From: Desmodus rotundus
Taxonomy: Eukaryota > Chordata > Mammalia > Chiroptera > Phyllostomidae
Length of the DNA: 64,000 nt
Direction of reading: 5' to 3'
Assembly (NCBI RefSeq): GCF_022682495.2
Contig: NC_071390.1
Span: 168,417,220 to 168,481,219 of the forward strand
The translations under genes and the position numbers were made by a program. Positions 23,253 through 34,849 of the stretch are shown piece by piece. The notes beneath the pieces are model-generated. The model had not been told where the DNA came from and ran no database searches. It saw only the letters and a program-made list of their open reading frames with translations. The first letter of the stretch is position 1. Each line of letters starts with the position of its first letter.

Positions 23253-24900
23253 TGGATGGATTGGCATTATTTGTACAATATTTAAACCATGTGAAAAAAA
23301 TAACCAGATCACAAACAAAATGATTCTTGGGAAATCATCAAATATTTCCTCCTTTCAAAAATATCTAATAAACAGTATCTAAATAAGTGGAAGGCCCACC
23401 TTTTTCTTTATAACCGTATGATTGCTGATTCCCAAATGCAGCAGAATTATAAAGTAATGAAAGAAAGAAAATAAATCTCTTTCTTGTTATTTTAGTGTTA
23501 AGGGAAAACATCTTAATTTTGAACAAATAAATAATCTATATGTGGTGTTCACAATAATTTTAAATAGTAAGTGTGCATAGTCAGTTAAAGAAAATCTACT
23601 ATTTTCAATTTTAAAAATATAGTTTCCTTCCTGAGAATCTACAAAAACAATAATGAGGGAGGATCATTTTTATTACAGAGAGATCGTTCACTTTACAGAA
23701 AAGTTCAGAGGAATTATTGAAATATCAGAGACTACCAGTGCATTCAACTGTTAGTTATCAGATCGTTAACTACTTTATAGAATGAGGTTAAGCTGGAGAG
23801 AAAATGAAGTTAATACATAAAAATGGAGTATCGGAACTACTTTGAATTGGCTATACACTGGAAATAAGGATTTAAGATCTTGAAAAAAATTTCAATAGAA
23901 AAGTATGCATATTTAACAAAAATCAGTTATGCTACATTTGAAGATGATATCTCAGGTAGGATATAGTGTTATAAGGTTACATGTGTCGAGGATGCCTGGA
24001 ACAAAGATATAGAAGTAATGTGACTAACGTTTGGCAAATTCAGTCTATATCCTGTATAGTTGACAATATTCAGATAAGAATCACCAATGCTTCTCATTTC
24101 AAAACAGGGGATATGTGGGGAAATTTGTGAGCGGCATCTCAAATCTAACAATGCATTTTTCTAGACCTCCTTAGGCCACCTTAGCTTGGCAAGTGTGTCT
24201 GCAAGGAACCACAGGAAACTAGAGTCCATGGGTCAACGGCATTCCTTTTGTCTTCATCCGCCGCTGTGTTCTGGTCTAAGTGATGTTTGCAACTATGCTG
24301 GGGATGGGTCTGTGACCTCAGTAATCAGAAAAACTGTGGTATGTGAGTATAGTTTCCCATTACCATGCAAGTCAGGGAGCCAGGTCAGCACAGGTCTTTT
24401 GTTTCATTTGGTAAAAAAGTGAGACACAGCTATGTTGCAACCATTTGGTTGGATCTTAAAGACCCTCCATTCTGCTGTAATGTTCACTGTCTATTCCTAA
24501 GAATGCTCGGAGGAATCACATATGAGTTCACAAATAGGTATTTTCAGCAAACAAACAGAAATACTTCTCTTAATCTGTTTTACCTTTATCAGAAACTAAC
24601 ATGTTCATTGGACACTGCTGACAAATTTCTCTGGTTATACTTACTCCCAACACATATTGAAGATGAACCATCAGTGGCTTCCAGTGGTCATAGGCTTGTA
24701 TATTATTGACTTTCACCAGACATCGTCATATACTGAAGGGTTCTGTCCTACCATATCAGGCACCACTGCCTTTTCTGTCGGAGACTATTTTTTTCCCATC
24801 CTCTGCTGATGTGTCATGGTTCCATGGTGCCAAAGCAGTGTTCTGTTCTGCTCATCCAGCCACTCAACATTTAGGGAGGCTTCTATGGGGTCCCAAGGAG
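23253..24900. other. No recognised feature
   Basis: Unassigned. Plus-strand frames of 78, 114 and 69 codons occur in a row at 24186-24915 but lack domains and are in different frames. I see no convincing splice or codon pattern. Confidence 0.35.
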
Positions 24901-24904
24901 ACAA

Positions 24905-25262
24905 TGGTTAACTAAAATGGACAGTCCTTGTTCTCATGAGGCTTTCCATAGAGGGCTGCCACACAAGGATAGAGAGGCATAGAGAGGCTAGACTGTGCAG
25001 AGCTTTGCCCTAAAAGCAATGGGAAGTCATTGAAGCTTAATGGGAAATACGTGGTCATACTTGCTTTTTGAGAAAGGTCTGCCTGGTTGCCTTAGGAACT
25101 AATGAGTAAATCTGGAAAAAGCAGTCATAAGTCCACATGAGGTGAAAAGAAATGCATCAGTCTGAGAGAGTTTCAGAGGGAGAGACAACAAGACTGGCGA
25201 TGGAGTGAATATGGGTAATGAAGGACTTCAAGACGTAGGGATGACTCCCAGGTTTCTCACTT
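24905..25262 (-). repeat. L2 LINE, antisense
   Basis: 'gacagtccttgttctcatga', 'caatgggaagtcattgaagc', 'gggatgactcccaggtttct' are typical of L2 in reverse complement. Confidence 0.65.
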
Positions 25263-25359
25263 TCTCAGGCACAAAGAGGGAGAAACTCTCTTTGGTGCTA
25301 CAACTCTTGTTGGACCCCCAAACAGTGCTATCTGCTGATCAATATATACATTTTTAAAG

Positions 25360-25575
25360 GGTAGCCACCATTTATTGATTTCTTTCTATGTGACACCATA
25401 GTGTTACATTTCTCAGCTTGCAGTAATGTTCTAATGCATTTAATTCTCTAAAAAGTTCTGTGAGCTGAGTGCTTACTTTCCTTTCCAATTCAACAACAAG
25501 TGGAGTGGGAGACTGAACACTAAATAAAGGTGTCCACAGCCATTCAGCTAGAATGGGGAAGAGCACGGTTGGTAG
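25360..25575 (-). repeat. Possible MIR, antisense
   Basis: The order resembles a reversed MIR (ccatttattgatttctttct ... atgcatttaattctctaaaa ... ccacagccattcagctagaa). Low identity; could be chance. Confidence 0.4.
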
Positions 25576-25689
25576 TTTGGCCATCTAATTTCAGAAACCA
25601 CCTTCTTAAAGTGCTGTGTTAAACTCTAAACTGTGCTTTCTCAGTTTGTACTTGTTGTCTCTTTATGAAATGCAGAGATATATTCACAA

Positions 25690-25885
25690 AAGAGATGAGA
25701 GAGCGTGTGTGCATATTTCCTTTGTCCATGGGGTTACTTGAAGAAACACATATGTTTGCATGTGCCATGTGTCACTGTGCATATAAGTGTGCGTTCTTGT
25801 GTGGAGATATGTTTTTACTATGTGTTTATGTTTGTGTGTATGATGTTTGTGCATGGTGTGGATGTGTATAGGCACACATTGAGCT
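25690..25885 (+). repeat. Degenerate TG-rich tract
   Basis: Scattered GTGTGT, TATGTTTG and GCATGTG words over ~190 bp. Overlapping frames on both strands are composition artefacts (His/Thr-rich or Cys/Val-rich). Confidence 0.6.
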
Positions 25886-25889
25886 AAGA

Positions 25890-26850
25890 GATAAATCATT
25901 TTACTCTGATAAGAAAGCTTTTGCTCCTAAGTCAGTCTTGCTCTGCCCTGACCCTTTACTCATTAACCCAGTCTTTTTCCATCTGGAATAACGTTGCAAA
26001 TTATTTTAAAGAGGATAATTGCTCATGTCTCTAGCATGATACTAAGTTATTTTTATTACACTGTTTCTTAAATATTTATATGTTTAAAGTTCTTATATAA
26101 TGTAAAGGAAAAATAAGTTTATAAATTAAATGCAAACCGAGGAAAACACTAGAAGTAACAGCATTAATGTGCTATGATGGATGATGTTGTTTTACTGACA
26201 CTAAATCCCTCAGTCAATCCCTTGGATGACAGTTTTGTCTTTTTTTTTTTTTTTACAGCAGCATGTATAAAACTCCTCCACCTCTCTCCCCTCTCCACAG
26301 TATCCGCAGATCTTTTACATTGGATAAGCCTTGACGTAATTTGTCCTCCACTTGGTGTTTAAACAACATTTATATATTAAATCATTTCTCCCTTTCTTCT
26401 TCTTCTCACTGGCACACAGTAATTCAAATAGAATTATAAAAAAGAACCAACACTGGCACTAAAAATTCTTGTATTAACCAGTTATAAGTTGGTATGTTCT
26501 TATAGTATATTGTGTCTATTTATATGATTCAAGTAAAATACAAAACTTGAAATTTTTTTTAGAATTCTTGAAGCCCTGCTTTTGGAGTTTGTGACCCCAG
26601 AGGCTTCTTAGTACCTTACATAGTAAATTTCTCTTTGACAGTAATACATCTCTATTAAATTCAGATCCATTAGAATCCCAGGAAGGAACATAGGCCGTCC
26701 CTAACTTGCCCCTGCCCTGTTACCACTACCATCAAGTCTGAACCAGTCCTCATGTAGACAGATGTAATTACTGTGCTCACTGCCTTAGAGCATTCAGTTG
26801 AATGGCAAAATTTTCATTCATTCATTGTTTCCACAAGCATGCACTTTAGG
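25890..26850. other. No recognised feature
   Basis: AT-rich, with a T15 homopolymer at about 26240-26254. Nothing else supportable. Confidence 0.4.
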
Positions 26851-26854
26851 CTTT

Positions 26855-27240
26855 TTGCTTGGCACTGGGAATCCAAAGATGGATGAGATTCAGTTTCTTC
26901 TTCGAGAAACTTAGACTATCACCAAGCATAAGAGATACAGACACCTAATCCAGTCTCTGTTAGGAAGCGTTTCTTGGAAGACATGACCTGCAAGTTAAGT
27001 TCTGAAAGATGAGCAGCAGGAAGTCAGAGAAAGAAAGAGGGGCATTTCCTGCAGCAGAAGCAGTGTGCATGTGAAGGAACTAAAAGGACTTGCGTTTGGA
27101 TGGGTCAGAGAGGCCGTGTCATGAAGGGCATGCATAACAAGCTTAGGAGTTTGGACTTTTGCCCTGAAAGCCATAGGAAGTCTGTGCTGAGTAGCAAATA
27201 GTTCAGCAGCATGTATAACAGGATTTTGACAGTTCAATGA
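26855..27240 (-). repeat. L2 LINE 3' region, antisense
   Basis: Reversed L2 order from 3' end inward: 'gcttggcactgggaatccaa', 'ttcttggaagacatgacctg', 'ttaagttctgaaagatgagc', 'aaaggacttgcgtttggatg', 'aggagtttggacttttgccc'. Confidence 0.72.
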
Positions 27241-27408
27241 AAAGAAAGGAAGAAAGGTAAGTGGGGAGAGGGGGTGTCCAGCATGGTCAGGATTAAAGAG
27301 ACCAGTTAGTAGGATGACATAGAAATATAATAGTGGTCTCAATGAGGTAGTGGTAATGCAAAGATAAAATATATGAGACTAAAATTTTTTTAAAGATGTA
27401 GTTTTGTT

Positions 27409-28016
27409 CCATCCATGCTGTTGCAAAGGGTATAAGCTCCTTCTTTCTCTCTGCTGCATAGAATTCCATTGTGTAAATATACCATAGTTTTTGGATCCAC
27501 TCATTTGCTGATGGGCACTTAGGTTGCTTCCAGTACTTGGCTATTGTAAATTGTGCTGCTATGAGCATTGGGGTGCATAGGTTCTTTTGGATTGGTGTTT
27601 CAGGGTTCTTAGGGTATAATCCCAGCAGCAGAATTGCCAGGTCAAAGGGCAGTTCCATTTTTAGTTAAAGCATTATGCTAAGCGAAATAAGCCAGACGGT
27701 GAGGGACAAATACCATATGATCTCACCTTTAACTGGAACATAATCAACAGAAGAAAAAAGCAAACAAAATATAACCAGAGACATTGAAGTTAAGAACAAT
27801 GTAACAATAGCCAGAGGGGAGTGGGGAGGGGACAGTGGGGAAAGGGGATTACAGGAACTACTATAAAGGACACATGGACAAAATCAAGAGGGAGGAGGGA
27901 GGAGGAGGGGGGAGGGAGGGGGTTTTGACTGGGGTGGGGTGGAGGGATGGGGAGAAAAAGGCAGACAAGTGTAATTGAATAACAATAAAAATTTTTAAAA
28001 AATAAAATATTTTTAA
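27409..28016 (+). mobile_element. Bat-type LINE-1 with inverted 5' half and 17-bp target duplication
   Basis: 27409-27668 is antisense L1 encoding the ORF2p C-terminal tail on the minus strand (PKCPSANEWIQKLWYIYTME). 27669-28016 is sense L1 from 'cattatgctaagcgaaataa' through the G-rich 3' UTR to ATAACAATAAAAATTTTTAAAAAATAAAATATTTTT. AAAGATGTAGTTTTGTT flanks the whole unit at 27392-27408 and 28017-28033, so both halves belong to one insertion. About ten bases are lost at the inversion junction relative to a colinear copy. Confidence 0.95.
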
Positions 28017-28129
28017 AAAGATGTAGTTTTGTTTGAACTTGCTGAAGGAATTGAAAACATTTGTTTTCATAGTCAGAGATGAGGTCCTCTTTTGTACCTG
28101 GGATATCAATGGGGGATGGAGAGTAATAA

Positions 28130-28215
28130 ACATTGATCATTTAATATATGCCAGATATTACAACGAGTGTTTTACATTCACTATTTCATTTAATTTCTTT
28201 TACCCTCCTTTAAGG
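28130..28215 (-). repeat. MIR SINE fragment, antisense
   Basis: 'ttaatatatgccagatatta', 'gagtgttttacattcactat', 'ttcatttaatttcttttacc' matches the reversed MIR 3' half. Confidence 0.65.
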
Positions 28216-28764
28216 CTGATGCTGTTCTTTTGTCCTTGTTGTTGTTATTAAGTTGAAGATCCTGACACTTTGCCAATTTAGAAACTCATCCACTGAACTA
28301 GAAGACACAAGAGGAACTACAGTTGTTTGGGGTATGAAAGATGAGTTTGACTTTGAAAAGTTGACTTCAAGTCATACATTAAGAAAGACAGAGATCTGCA
28401 CTACACCAGGGAGCACGTATGTTGTGACCACGGCATGCTGTGTCTGGCTATGTTGTATGACTTCAAGGGGATACATTTACATGCATTGTCTATGCATGTC
28501 TGGACATCAGTACAAAGCACTAGCTACAGATTTATATTTGGAACATCAGGTTATAGTCTCTGGATGAGAAAACTCACTTAATAAATATTTATTATGTGCC
28601 TGTCAAATTGATAATAATTGAAGTCTTAAGTACAAGAAGCATGTGTAGAAAAGAGGGTGGTATTACATACATTACACCTCAGGATTGCACAATAGAAGAA
28701 AATTCTCTGAAGAAGATTGTGAAGAATTATCCAGAGCATTAGGATAAAAACCAGGAGGCTTGTG
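28216..28764. other. No recognised feature
   Basis: A 104-codon plus-strand frame (28253-28567) has no start context, domain or splice sites that I can support. Confidence 0.35.
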
Positions 28765-28865
28765 TCTCAGGAATCAAAGGAAGGGAAGGTTTCATAAGGG
28801 AAACCTGGTTACCAGGGTCAAATGCCACCGAAAACAAGGAAGATGAATTTAGAAAGTGACCTGGG
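28765..28865 (-). repeat. Possible L2 fragment, antisense
   Basis: 'ccagggtcaaatgccaccga' and surroundings fit L2 in reverse; short and diverged. 28866-29194 holds nothing I recognise. Confidence 0.4.
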
Positions 28866-29194
28866 ACTTAGGGGCAAGGAGATCTGACAACAGGCTTGAT
28901 GCATGGAGAGAGGTCTGAGCTAAGGAGAGCTTGGTAGAATCTAGACATTGGGGGCTTATTAGAATTCATCATTTTTCATTTGTTTCAGATCATACCTGAT
29001 TCTAGGGAGACTTACCCTTGGAAACCCTTTGTCACCTCAGGGCCTCTGGTGTTCTGCCATTGCAGAAACTGCCCAGAGACAATCTCAATGTTTGAAAATT
29101 AAAGTTGAAGTTAGTTTATGGTTATATTTCTTCGGATTCTGCAATGGCTACGTATTTGAACAAGAGGGATAACAGAATCATAGCACATGAAAAA

Positions 29195-29310
29195 TCTCAA
29201 TTCAACTCATCTGACCTCATTGTCTTCAGAAACAATTGAGGTTCAAAGAGTTTTATCCCAAGTACTGGGACTAGACTGGTGTCCTTTTCCCCTACACCAC
29301 ATGGCCTTGC
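29195..29310 (-). repeat. MIR SINE fragment, antisense
   Basis: 'cagaaacaattgaggttcaa', 'tgggactagactggtgtcct', 'ccctacaccacatggccttg' follow the reversed MIR head and core. Confidence 0.55.
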
Positions 29311-30084
29311 TAAATTCAAATGTTTGTTGTGTTTAAACATTTTTCAAGGTAACCTCTATGTTTCTAGAAACGATCCCAGGCTATATAACTCAAAAAAAGT
29401 AATGAACATACTCAGAAGCACAAGTAAATGGAAAACTCCATTTTTTAAAAACCACACACTACACAACACTATGTTTAAGCCACATAGACTTTAGGGATTA
29501 CAGCAGCAGCTGTAGATTAGTTTTTGTTAAATGATTTGCTCAGGTATATTTTCCTTCCCCAGTTGGTTGTTAGAAAAATTGGAGCTTTAAAGGTCTTCTG
29601 TTCCTACAAATAATTAAGAGTTCATTTTCATAATAAAAAAAACTTCAAATTGATAAAAAAAAAGATACTAGGGATTGGAGAGTTTTACTAATTACTTACA
29701 TGGCAAGTTATCACCTTATTCATCTTCCCATTGAGACAAATATAGTACAGCTGTCAGACACAGATATGACCAAGGCCTCAACCCTGAATTTGAAGTCTGC
29801 CCTTCAGACTGAATAAACTAGGACTTGGTTTCTTGGTTTCTACCAGCCTCAGCCTTAATGAAACCAGGAACTCAAGGCAGACAACAAACTAACTCTTCTA
29901 ATTGGACTTAGTAGGGCAAATGACTATGACTTCCTTCCTATGTTTTACTAATAATGATGCTACTGGCAGCTATATAGGATTTCTAAATATTTATCTCCTT
30001 TTCTTCCATTATTCCATCTTCTTAACTCAGTGACATGGATAAAAGACACATTATTCTTCTCTGAGATTGATAGGGAGACAAGAT
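29311..30084. other. No recognised feature
   Basis: Unassigned AT-rich DNA. Confidence 0.4.
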
Positions 30085-30180
30085 GAGAAACATTACAAGA
30101 TGTGTTCAAAGTCACAGTTAATAAGGGGCAGAAACAAGTTTATAACCAATCTCTTCTAACCCTTTGAAGTCAGGAAGCTA
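30085..30180 (-). repeat. MIR SINE fragment, antisense
   Basis: 'gttcaaagtcacagttaata' with 'aggggcagaaacaagtttat' and 'aaccaatctcttctaaccct' resembles reversed MIR. Short. Confidence 0.5.
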
Positions 30181-31060
30181 TCCATTAGAAGAAAACATGG
30201 CTCAAAAGAGCAGAGTTCTTCATGATGATTTTTAGATTTCTACATAATTAAGGCAGGAATTTTACTTCTTATGGGGAAGATAACAGATGGATATAGATTC
30301 TTTGCAACTCCTATAATTGAGAGGTCAAGTCTACTATTTTTTACATGGTGAATCTGGGATGCCCTTATTAACTTGCTTGAACAAGAGAATGTGATGAAAG
30401 TAATATCTTGCACTTCTGAGGCTAGGTCATAAGAACCCATGCAGGTTCTGCCTATTCTTGGAATACTCAACCCGAGAGAAGTCAGTTGCCACGTAAAAAA
30501 TTTTGAGAACAACATTGTTCAGGCAAACCTGAGATAGCAATGTGGAGAGGCTGCATGCATGAAGAGAGAGGGACGGCTGGCCAGTCCCGTGCAGCTCAGC
30601 CATCCCAGCCCAGGGGCCAGATTTTGAATTATGAATCCACCCTGGACTTTCTAGTCCAAAGAGACACAATGTGGAATAGAATTGAAAAATGAAGCTAATA
30701 AAACAGCTTCTCAACATATGGCCCCTACTGAGCTGTATCAGCTAAACCCAGCCATGTGAGCCACCCCTACTGAGCCCCGGTCATCAGGGAGTATGGGTAA
30801 GATATTCCTGTTCCACCCTGTTTGAATTGGGAGCACAGTAAAATGGATGTGTCACACCACTAAATTTTGAGAGTTTTTAAAACATAATATCTCAGGTAAA
30901 GTCTTTTATATGACATCATGATTGAGTTCCCTTCAAAATCAGAATTGTTAGTAAGAAACAACACAGTCGGATTTAGATGGAAGTGATCAATCTTTCAAAT
31001 GCTGGTGATGTTGTATTTTAATTGTTAAATGTAAATAAACAATCATTTACACAATAAAAG
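30181..31060. other. No recognised feature
   Basis: Minus-strand frames of 91 and 96 codons overlap in different frames; neither shows a domain. 30550-30620 is locally GC-richer. Confidence 0.35.
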
Positions 31061-31064
31061 TGTA

Positions 31065-31280
31065 TATATCTTGAACACATACTAGGTGCCAGATTGTATA
31101 GTAAGCACTTGATAAGAGTCTTGTACTGGACAGACAGAGCCTTTGTTTCCCACAAATTTCCAGATTAGCAGGGGAGGCAGAAATACTCAGTAATTTGCCC
31201 AAAGTTTCAAGGGAGATGTTACAGAGAAGGTTTTCAACCCAGGTCTGCCTGACTCCAAAGTTCAGATGAAATATTTCATA
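31065..31280 (-). repeat. L2/MIR mosaic, antisense
   Basis: 31065-31180 resembles a reversed L2 3' end (actaggtgccagattgtata). 31185-31275 resembles reversed MIR (agtaatttgcccaaagtttc, aacccaggtctgcctgactc). Confidence 0.6.
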
Positions 31281-31874
31281 AGATAGTAGAGCTGGGGCCA
31301 GTGGCTCACTCTCATGTTTTTGACTTTATTCTTTCATCATCATTTTAAGTATCATCTATCTAAGAAATAGTTGCATTAAAATCTATGTATATCTGTCTAC
31401 AACCTTTTGAATAAGATAAGTTGAGCTACATTTGGGGAATGAAGTTTGCTTGTGTTTCTGCATGGTCATAGCTATGATTTAATCAGCAAATCCAAGTGTC
31501 GAAAACTGGTTGCAGTCATTTAAGATGGCATCAGTGATAATAATAATGATTCCTTGTACGTTTCTGGTGTCTCTCATCTAAGGATTGTAAAAGGCTTTAC
31601 AAACATTAATTAAGCCTTACAGGATTTCGATGAAGTCATTAAGCAGTTTAATTACTGTAATATATGGGACTTTAAATAAAGCCGAAGAAACTTCAGAATC
31701 ACATTTTGAAGCATCCCTCCTTGTCTTCATGTCATGGACTCAGGAGTTTTGGAATTGGTTTTATATTCTTTTATTTGTTTCCCAAGTTTTTAAGAAATTG
31801 AGATACCAGAATCTGTCCCTTTTTCTTATGGGAAGACACAGGAAAGTGACATTGTATATGTCATTGGAATTAAT
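31281..31874. other. No firm feature
   Basis: A weak reversed-MIR trace at about 31540-31625 (ggctttacaaacattaatta). An 83-codon frame at 31630-31881 has no domain. Confidence 0.3.
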
Positions 31875-32060
31875 TGATTAATCAACATACACTTCACACT
31901 TGGTAAGTAGCAGGCACTGCTATCCACTCAAGAGAACAGAGAATATAATACCTACCCTCAAAGAGCCTCCAACCCAGTGGGAAGATATACCAATAAAATA
32001 CAATATAGTTAGTGCTGTGCTAGAGCTATGAACAAAATATTATTCAAGCAAGTGCAAATA
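31875..32060 (-). repeat. L2 LINE 3' end, antisense
   Basis: 'gtaagtagcaggcactgcta', 'acctaccctcaaagagcctc', 'caacccagtgggaagatata' read as reversed L2. Confidence 0.68.
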
Positions 32061-32084
32061 TATCTAACTCTGAAAAATACTAGC

Positions 32085-32310
32085 TAATACCATACGCAGT
32101 TTATCATGTTCCTTTCTTCCAAGGCTTCACATATATTAATTGCTTAATTTTTAAACATACATACACATACAATCCAAATGATATTCAGACACTCTTATTT
32201 TTCTAATTTTACAAACAAGGAAAATAAGGCATAGAGAGCTTGAGTAACTTGTCCAAGCTCACCTACCTATGATGTGGCACAGATGGACTAGATTCCAGGT
32301 ATTTTCTGCA
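32085..32310 (-). repeat. MIR SINE, antisense, with a small internal expansion
   Basis: 'catatattaattgcttaatt', then a CATA-rich patch (32155-32175), then 'ttttacaaacaaggaaaata', 'aggcatagagagcttgagta' and 'acttgtccaagctcacctac' in reversed MIR order. Confidence 0.8.
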
Positions 32311-32775
32311 AAGTCTGTACCCGTAACCACAATGCTGGAGTGTAGACATGAGTAGGATAAGAGGAGACCCTAAAGAAATAACAAGAACAAAGAGAAGGAA
32401 GCAAAAGATAAATGTCCTATGCCTACAAGTGGCTCTTATCAGTTAGGCTTTGATAATAGTGGGTTCTATGAAAAAAGTAAGGAAAATGACTTCTAATGTA
32501 TGTCTGGTCAGCACTAACTTCTGAGGAAAATCATCAAAGAAAGCCAAATCTCTACTGTTGTTTTTGGTACATTCCCAGAATCTCTCGATGACAGGCTCAG
32601 CCCACCATTTTCTGAGTTAATTGTGCTTAACATTGATCCTTATTTAGTAGCCCTCAAACTTTGACTATGGCACATGATAACTCACTTACACATGAGCAGT
32701 GAGTAGCCAGGTGCTTATAAAGTTAAGATACACTTTCCCCAAATCCTGATGTCCTGCCTTTGCTACTGCTTACAC

Positions 32776-32787
32776 TTCAATTCTTTT

Positions 32788-32833
<46 letters not shown>

Positions 32834-33142
32834 TTGTGGCTCAAGTACAGTTGTCTGCCCCCCCAATCCCAATCCCCATCCCAGACATCCCCACCTTCCT
32901 CCCCTGATCCGACCCACCCTTTGTTTTGTCCATGTGTCCTTTATAGTTGTTGCTGAAATCTTTTCCCCCTTTCCCCCCATTATCCCTTCCTACCTCCCCT
33001 CTGGTTACTGTCAGTTTGTTCTTAATTTCAGTGTCTCTGGTTATATTTTGCTTGCTTGTTTGTTTTGTTGATTAGGTTCTACTTAAAGGGGAGATCATTT
33101 GGTATTTCTCTTTTACTGCCTGGCTGATCACTGAGCATAATG
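32776..33142 (-). mobile_element. Bat-type LINE-1 3' end, antisense, 5'-truncated
   Basis: From left: an expanded (TTTA)n tail (32785-32833), 'attgtggctcaagtacagtt', the C-rich complement of the G-rich 3' UTR, 'gtctctggttatattttgct', 'actgcctggctgatcactga', stopping inside the end of ORF2. Flanks TTCTTTTATTATT and TTCTTTAATAATT look like an imperfect target duplication. An overlapping 103-codon plus-strand frame is a shadow of this repeat. Confidence 0.92.
32785..32833 (+). repeat. (TTTA)n microsatellite in the L1 tail
   Basis: About twelve ATTT units where the L1 poly(A) tail should be: a tail that evolved into a tetranucleotide repeat. Confidence 0.95.
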
Positions 33143-33714
33143 TTCTTTAATAATTCAAAACAAAAATGAAAACAAAAAACTCTGTCCAAACCTCTGGCCA
33201 AAAACATGGCCAAACCTTGGACCTCTGCTATTCTTATGATCCCTTTTCTTCCTTTCCTCCAGTCATGGACTCTGGTTCTCTACTCCAGCCTCAACAAAAT
33301 ACCCGAAACTAATTTCTGCCAGAGACTCCCATTTCTATGGCTCATGAGAACTACCTACTTAGGTTTTCATGGATAATATTGATAATCTGAATCAAGTTCC
33401 TTTGACGACACTTTACTTATCACTCTAGATTAAAGTCAGTACCTTCCTGACTTATACAGTCGATCATCAGTTCTATGTGGCAAACTATTGACTGACTGCA
33501 CATGATCTAGCCATAAAAAACACATGGGGTATAATTTTAAACACCAGAAGCAATGCACATTTCTGATACATTTTTCAGATGCTATATGTTGACCTGTAGC
33601 TGTATTTCATTATGGCATGGCTGAGTTGGATATTACAAATTGACCAAAATTGGATTGGCGGTGATGTGTGAAAAGAAAATAAAGACACATTCAGTCAATG
33701 ATAATTCAGTGAGT
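33143..33714. other. No recognised feature
   Basis: Unassigned. Confidence 0.4.
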
Positions 33715-33890
33715 GACCACTATATACAGACACTGGATTAATTGTGGAACATTTCAAGGAGCATATTATTAGTGTAAGAAAAAAATAACTAACCAGGTAA
33801 TTAGATCACAGGTAGTATACACTGAGAAATGAGGCCGCGAAAATACTTAGAAAGAGAACCAGGTTTTGAAGGGGTCCAATAATATAATTA
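33715..33890 (-). repeat. Possible L2 fragment, antisense
   Basis: 'gaccactatatacagacact', 'ggtaattagatcacaggtag' loosely fit L2 in reverse. Confidence 0.4.
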
Positions 33891-33929
33891 GTTCAGTGTT
33901 GGAGATGATTAATTTGAAACAATATTGTA

Positions 33930-34520
33930 ATTAAGAGAATGAGCTCTGGAACCAGACTGATGGACTTTGAATCCTGGCTCCACCATTTATTAGCTATGTG
34001 GCCTTGGGCAAATTACGTCTGTCTACATGTTTTCTTCATCTTTAGAATGTTAATGGATACTGGTGATGGTTAATTTATGTATCAACTTGGCAGGGCCAAA
34101 TTTGGTCAAACATTATTCTGGATATTTCTGTGAGAATATTTTTGGATGAGGTTAAAATTTAAATTGGTGGACTTTGAGTAAAGCAGATTGCATTCAGTAT
34201 GTTGGTGGGACTCATGTAACCAGTTGAAGGCCTGCAGGGAAAAAATTTCCTAACTTGCCCTGAGCGAGAGGAATACTGAAGCAGATTACACTATGGATTT
34301 GAATTGAAATATCAGCTATTCTGAGTCTCCAGCTCTGGCCCACTCTAGTGAGTCTTGCCAGTCTCCATAGTTGTATGGGCCAATTCATGGAGAACACTGA
34401 CCAATGCATAATAACTATACTAAATCCATAGAGTTATTATGAAAATGAAATGAGATAATACAAATAAAACTTTCAGAATAGTACCTGGTACATTGAGAGT
34501 ACTAAAATATTAGATATTAT
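33930..34520 (+). repeat. MIR SINE split by an LTR-like insertion
   Basis: The first half (33930-34062) has 'gaatgagctctggaaccaga', 'gaatcctggctccaccattt' and 'gtggccttgggcaaattacg'. The second half (34409-34520) has 'atagagttattatgaaaatg', 'aaatgagataatacaaataa' and 'cagaatagtacctggtacat'. Together they make a nearly complete MIR in sense, cut in its central third. Confidence 0.85.
34064..34408 (+). repeat. LTR-like repeat inserted in the MIR
   Basis: Same family as 9451-10034: TGATGGTTAATTTATGTATC, 'aatttggtcaaacattattc', 'gactttgagtaaagcagatt', 'gccaattcatggagaacact', ending GACCAATGCA. It lacks the A/T-rich segment before the end. It runs from TG to CA, but no clear target duplication is visible. 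Confidence 0.68.
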
Positions 34521-34599
34521 TGGTGTGTCTCTGGAGCATCAATTTCTTGATGTCCACATGCCTTTGCATACACTAGTATGTATTTGTAGTTCATTGGTG

Positions 34600-34840
34600 T
34601 TATGTAGGCTGGAGATAAAGATTTGGTATTATTAGCATATAGATGATAAATGATGTGATTAGAGTAGATTGGATTATCCAGGGAGAGAAAATGTTATGTG
34701 AGAAATGCTCAGAGCAAAATCTTGAAAAAGCTAATGTTCAAAAGATGAACAAGAAAACTTTAAATGAGAAACCAGACAATAGGAAAACCAGAAGTTTTTC
34801 ACTAAAGCATTGCAAAATATACTCACTATTGGTGAGATAA
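34600..34840 (-). repeat. Possible L2 fragment, antisense
   Basis: 'gctggagataaagatttggt' with 'attattagcatatagatgat' resembles reversed L2. Diverged. Confidence 0.42.
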
Positions 34841-34849
34841 AAGTCAGCA

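Noticed and set aside
24186..24915. Three consecutive plus-strand frames that might be exons
   Set aside because: Different frames, no domain, and no paired donor/acceptor sites I could support.
25684..25899. His/Thr-rich and Cys/Val-rich frames
   Set aside because: Products of a degenerate TG/CA tract.
27293..27658. 121-codon minus-strand frame as a host gene
   Set aside because: It is the tail of L1 ORF2p in the inverted part of the 27.4-kb element, running past the target duplication into flanking DNA.
32760..33071. 103-codon plus-strand frame
   Set aside because: Starts in the (TTTA)n array and reads the antisense of an L1 3' UTR.
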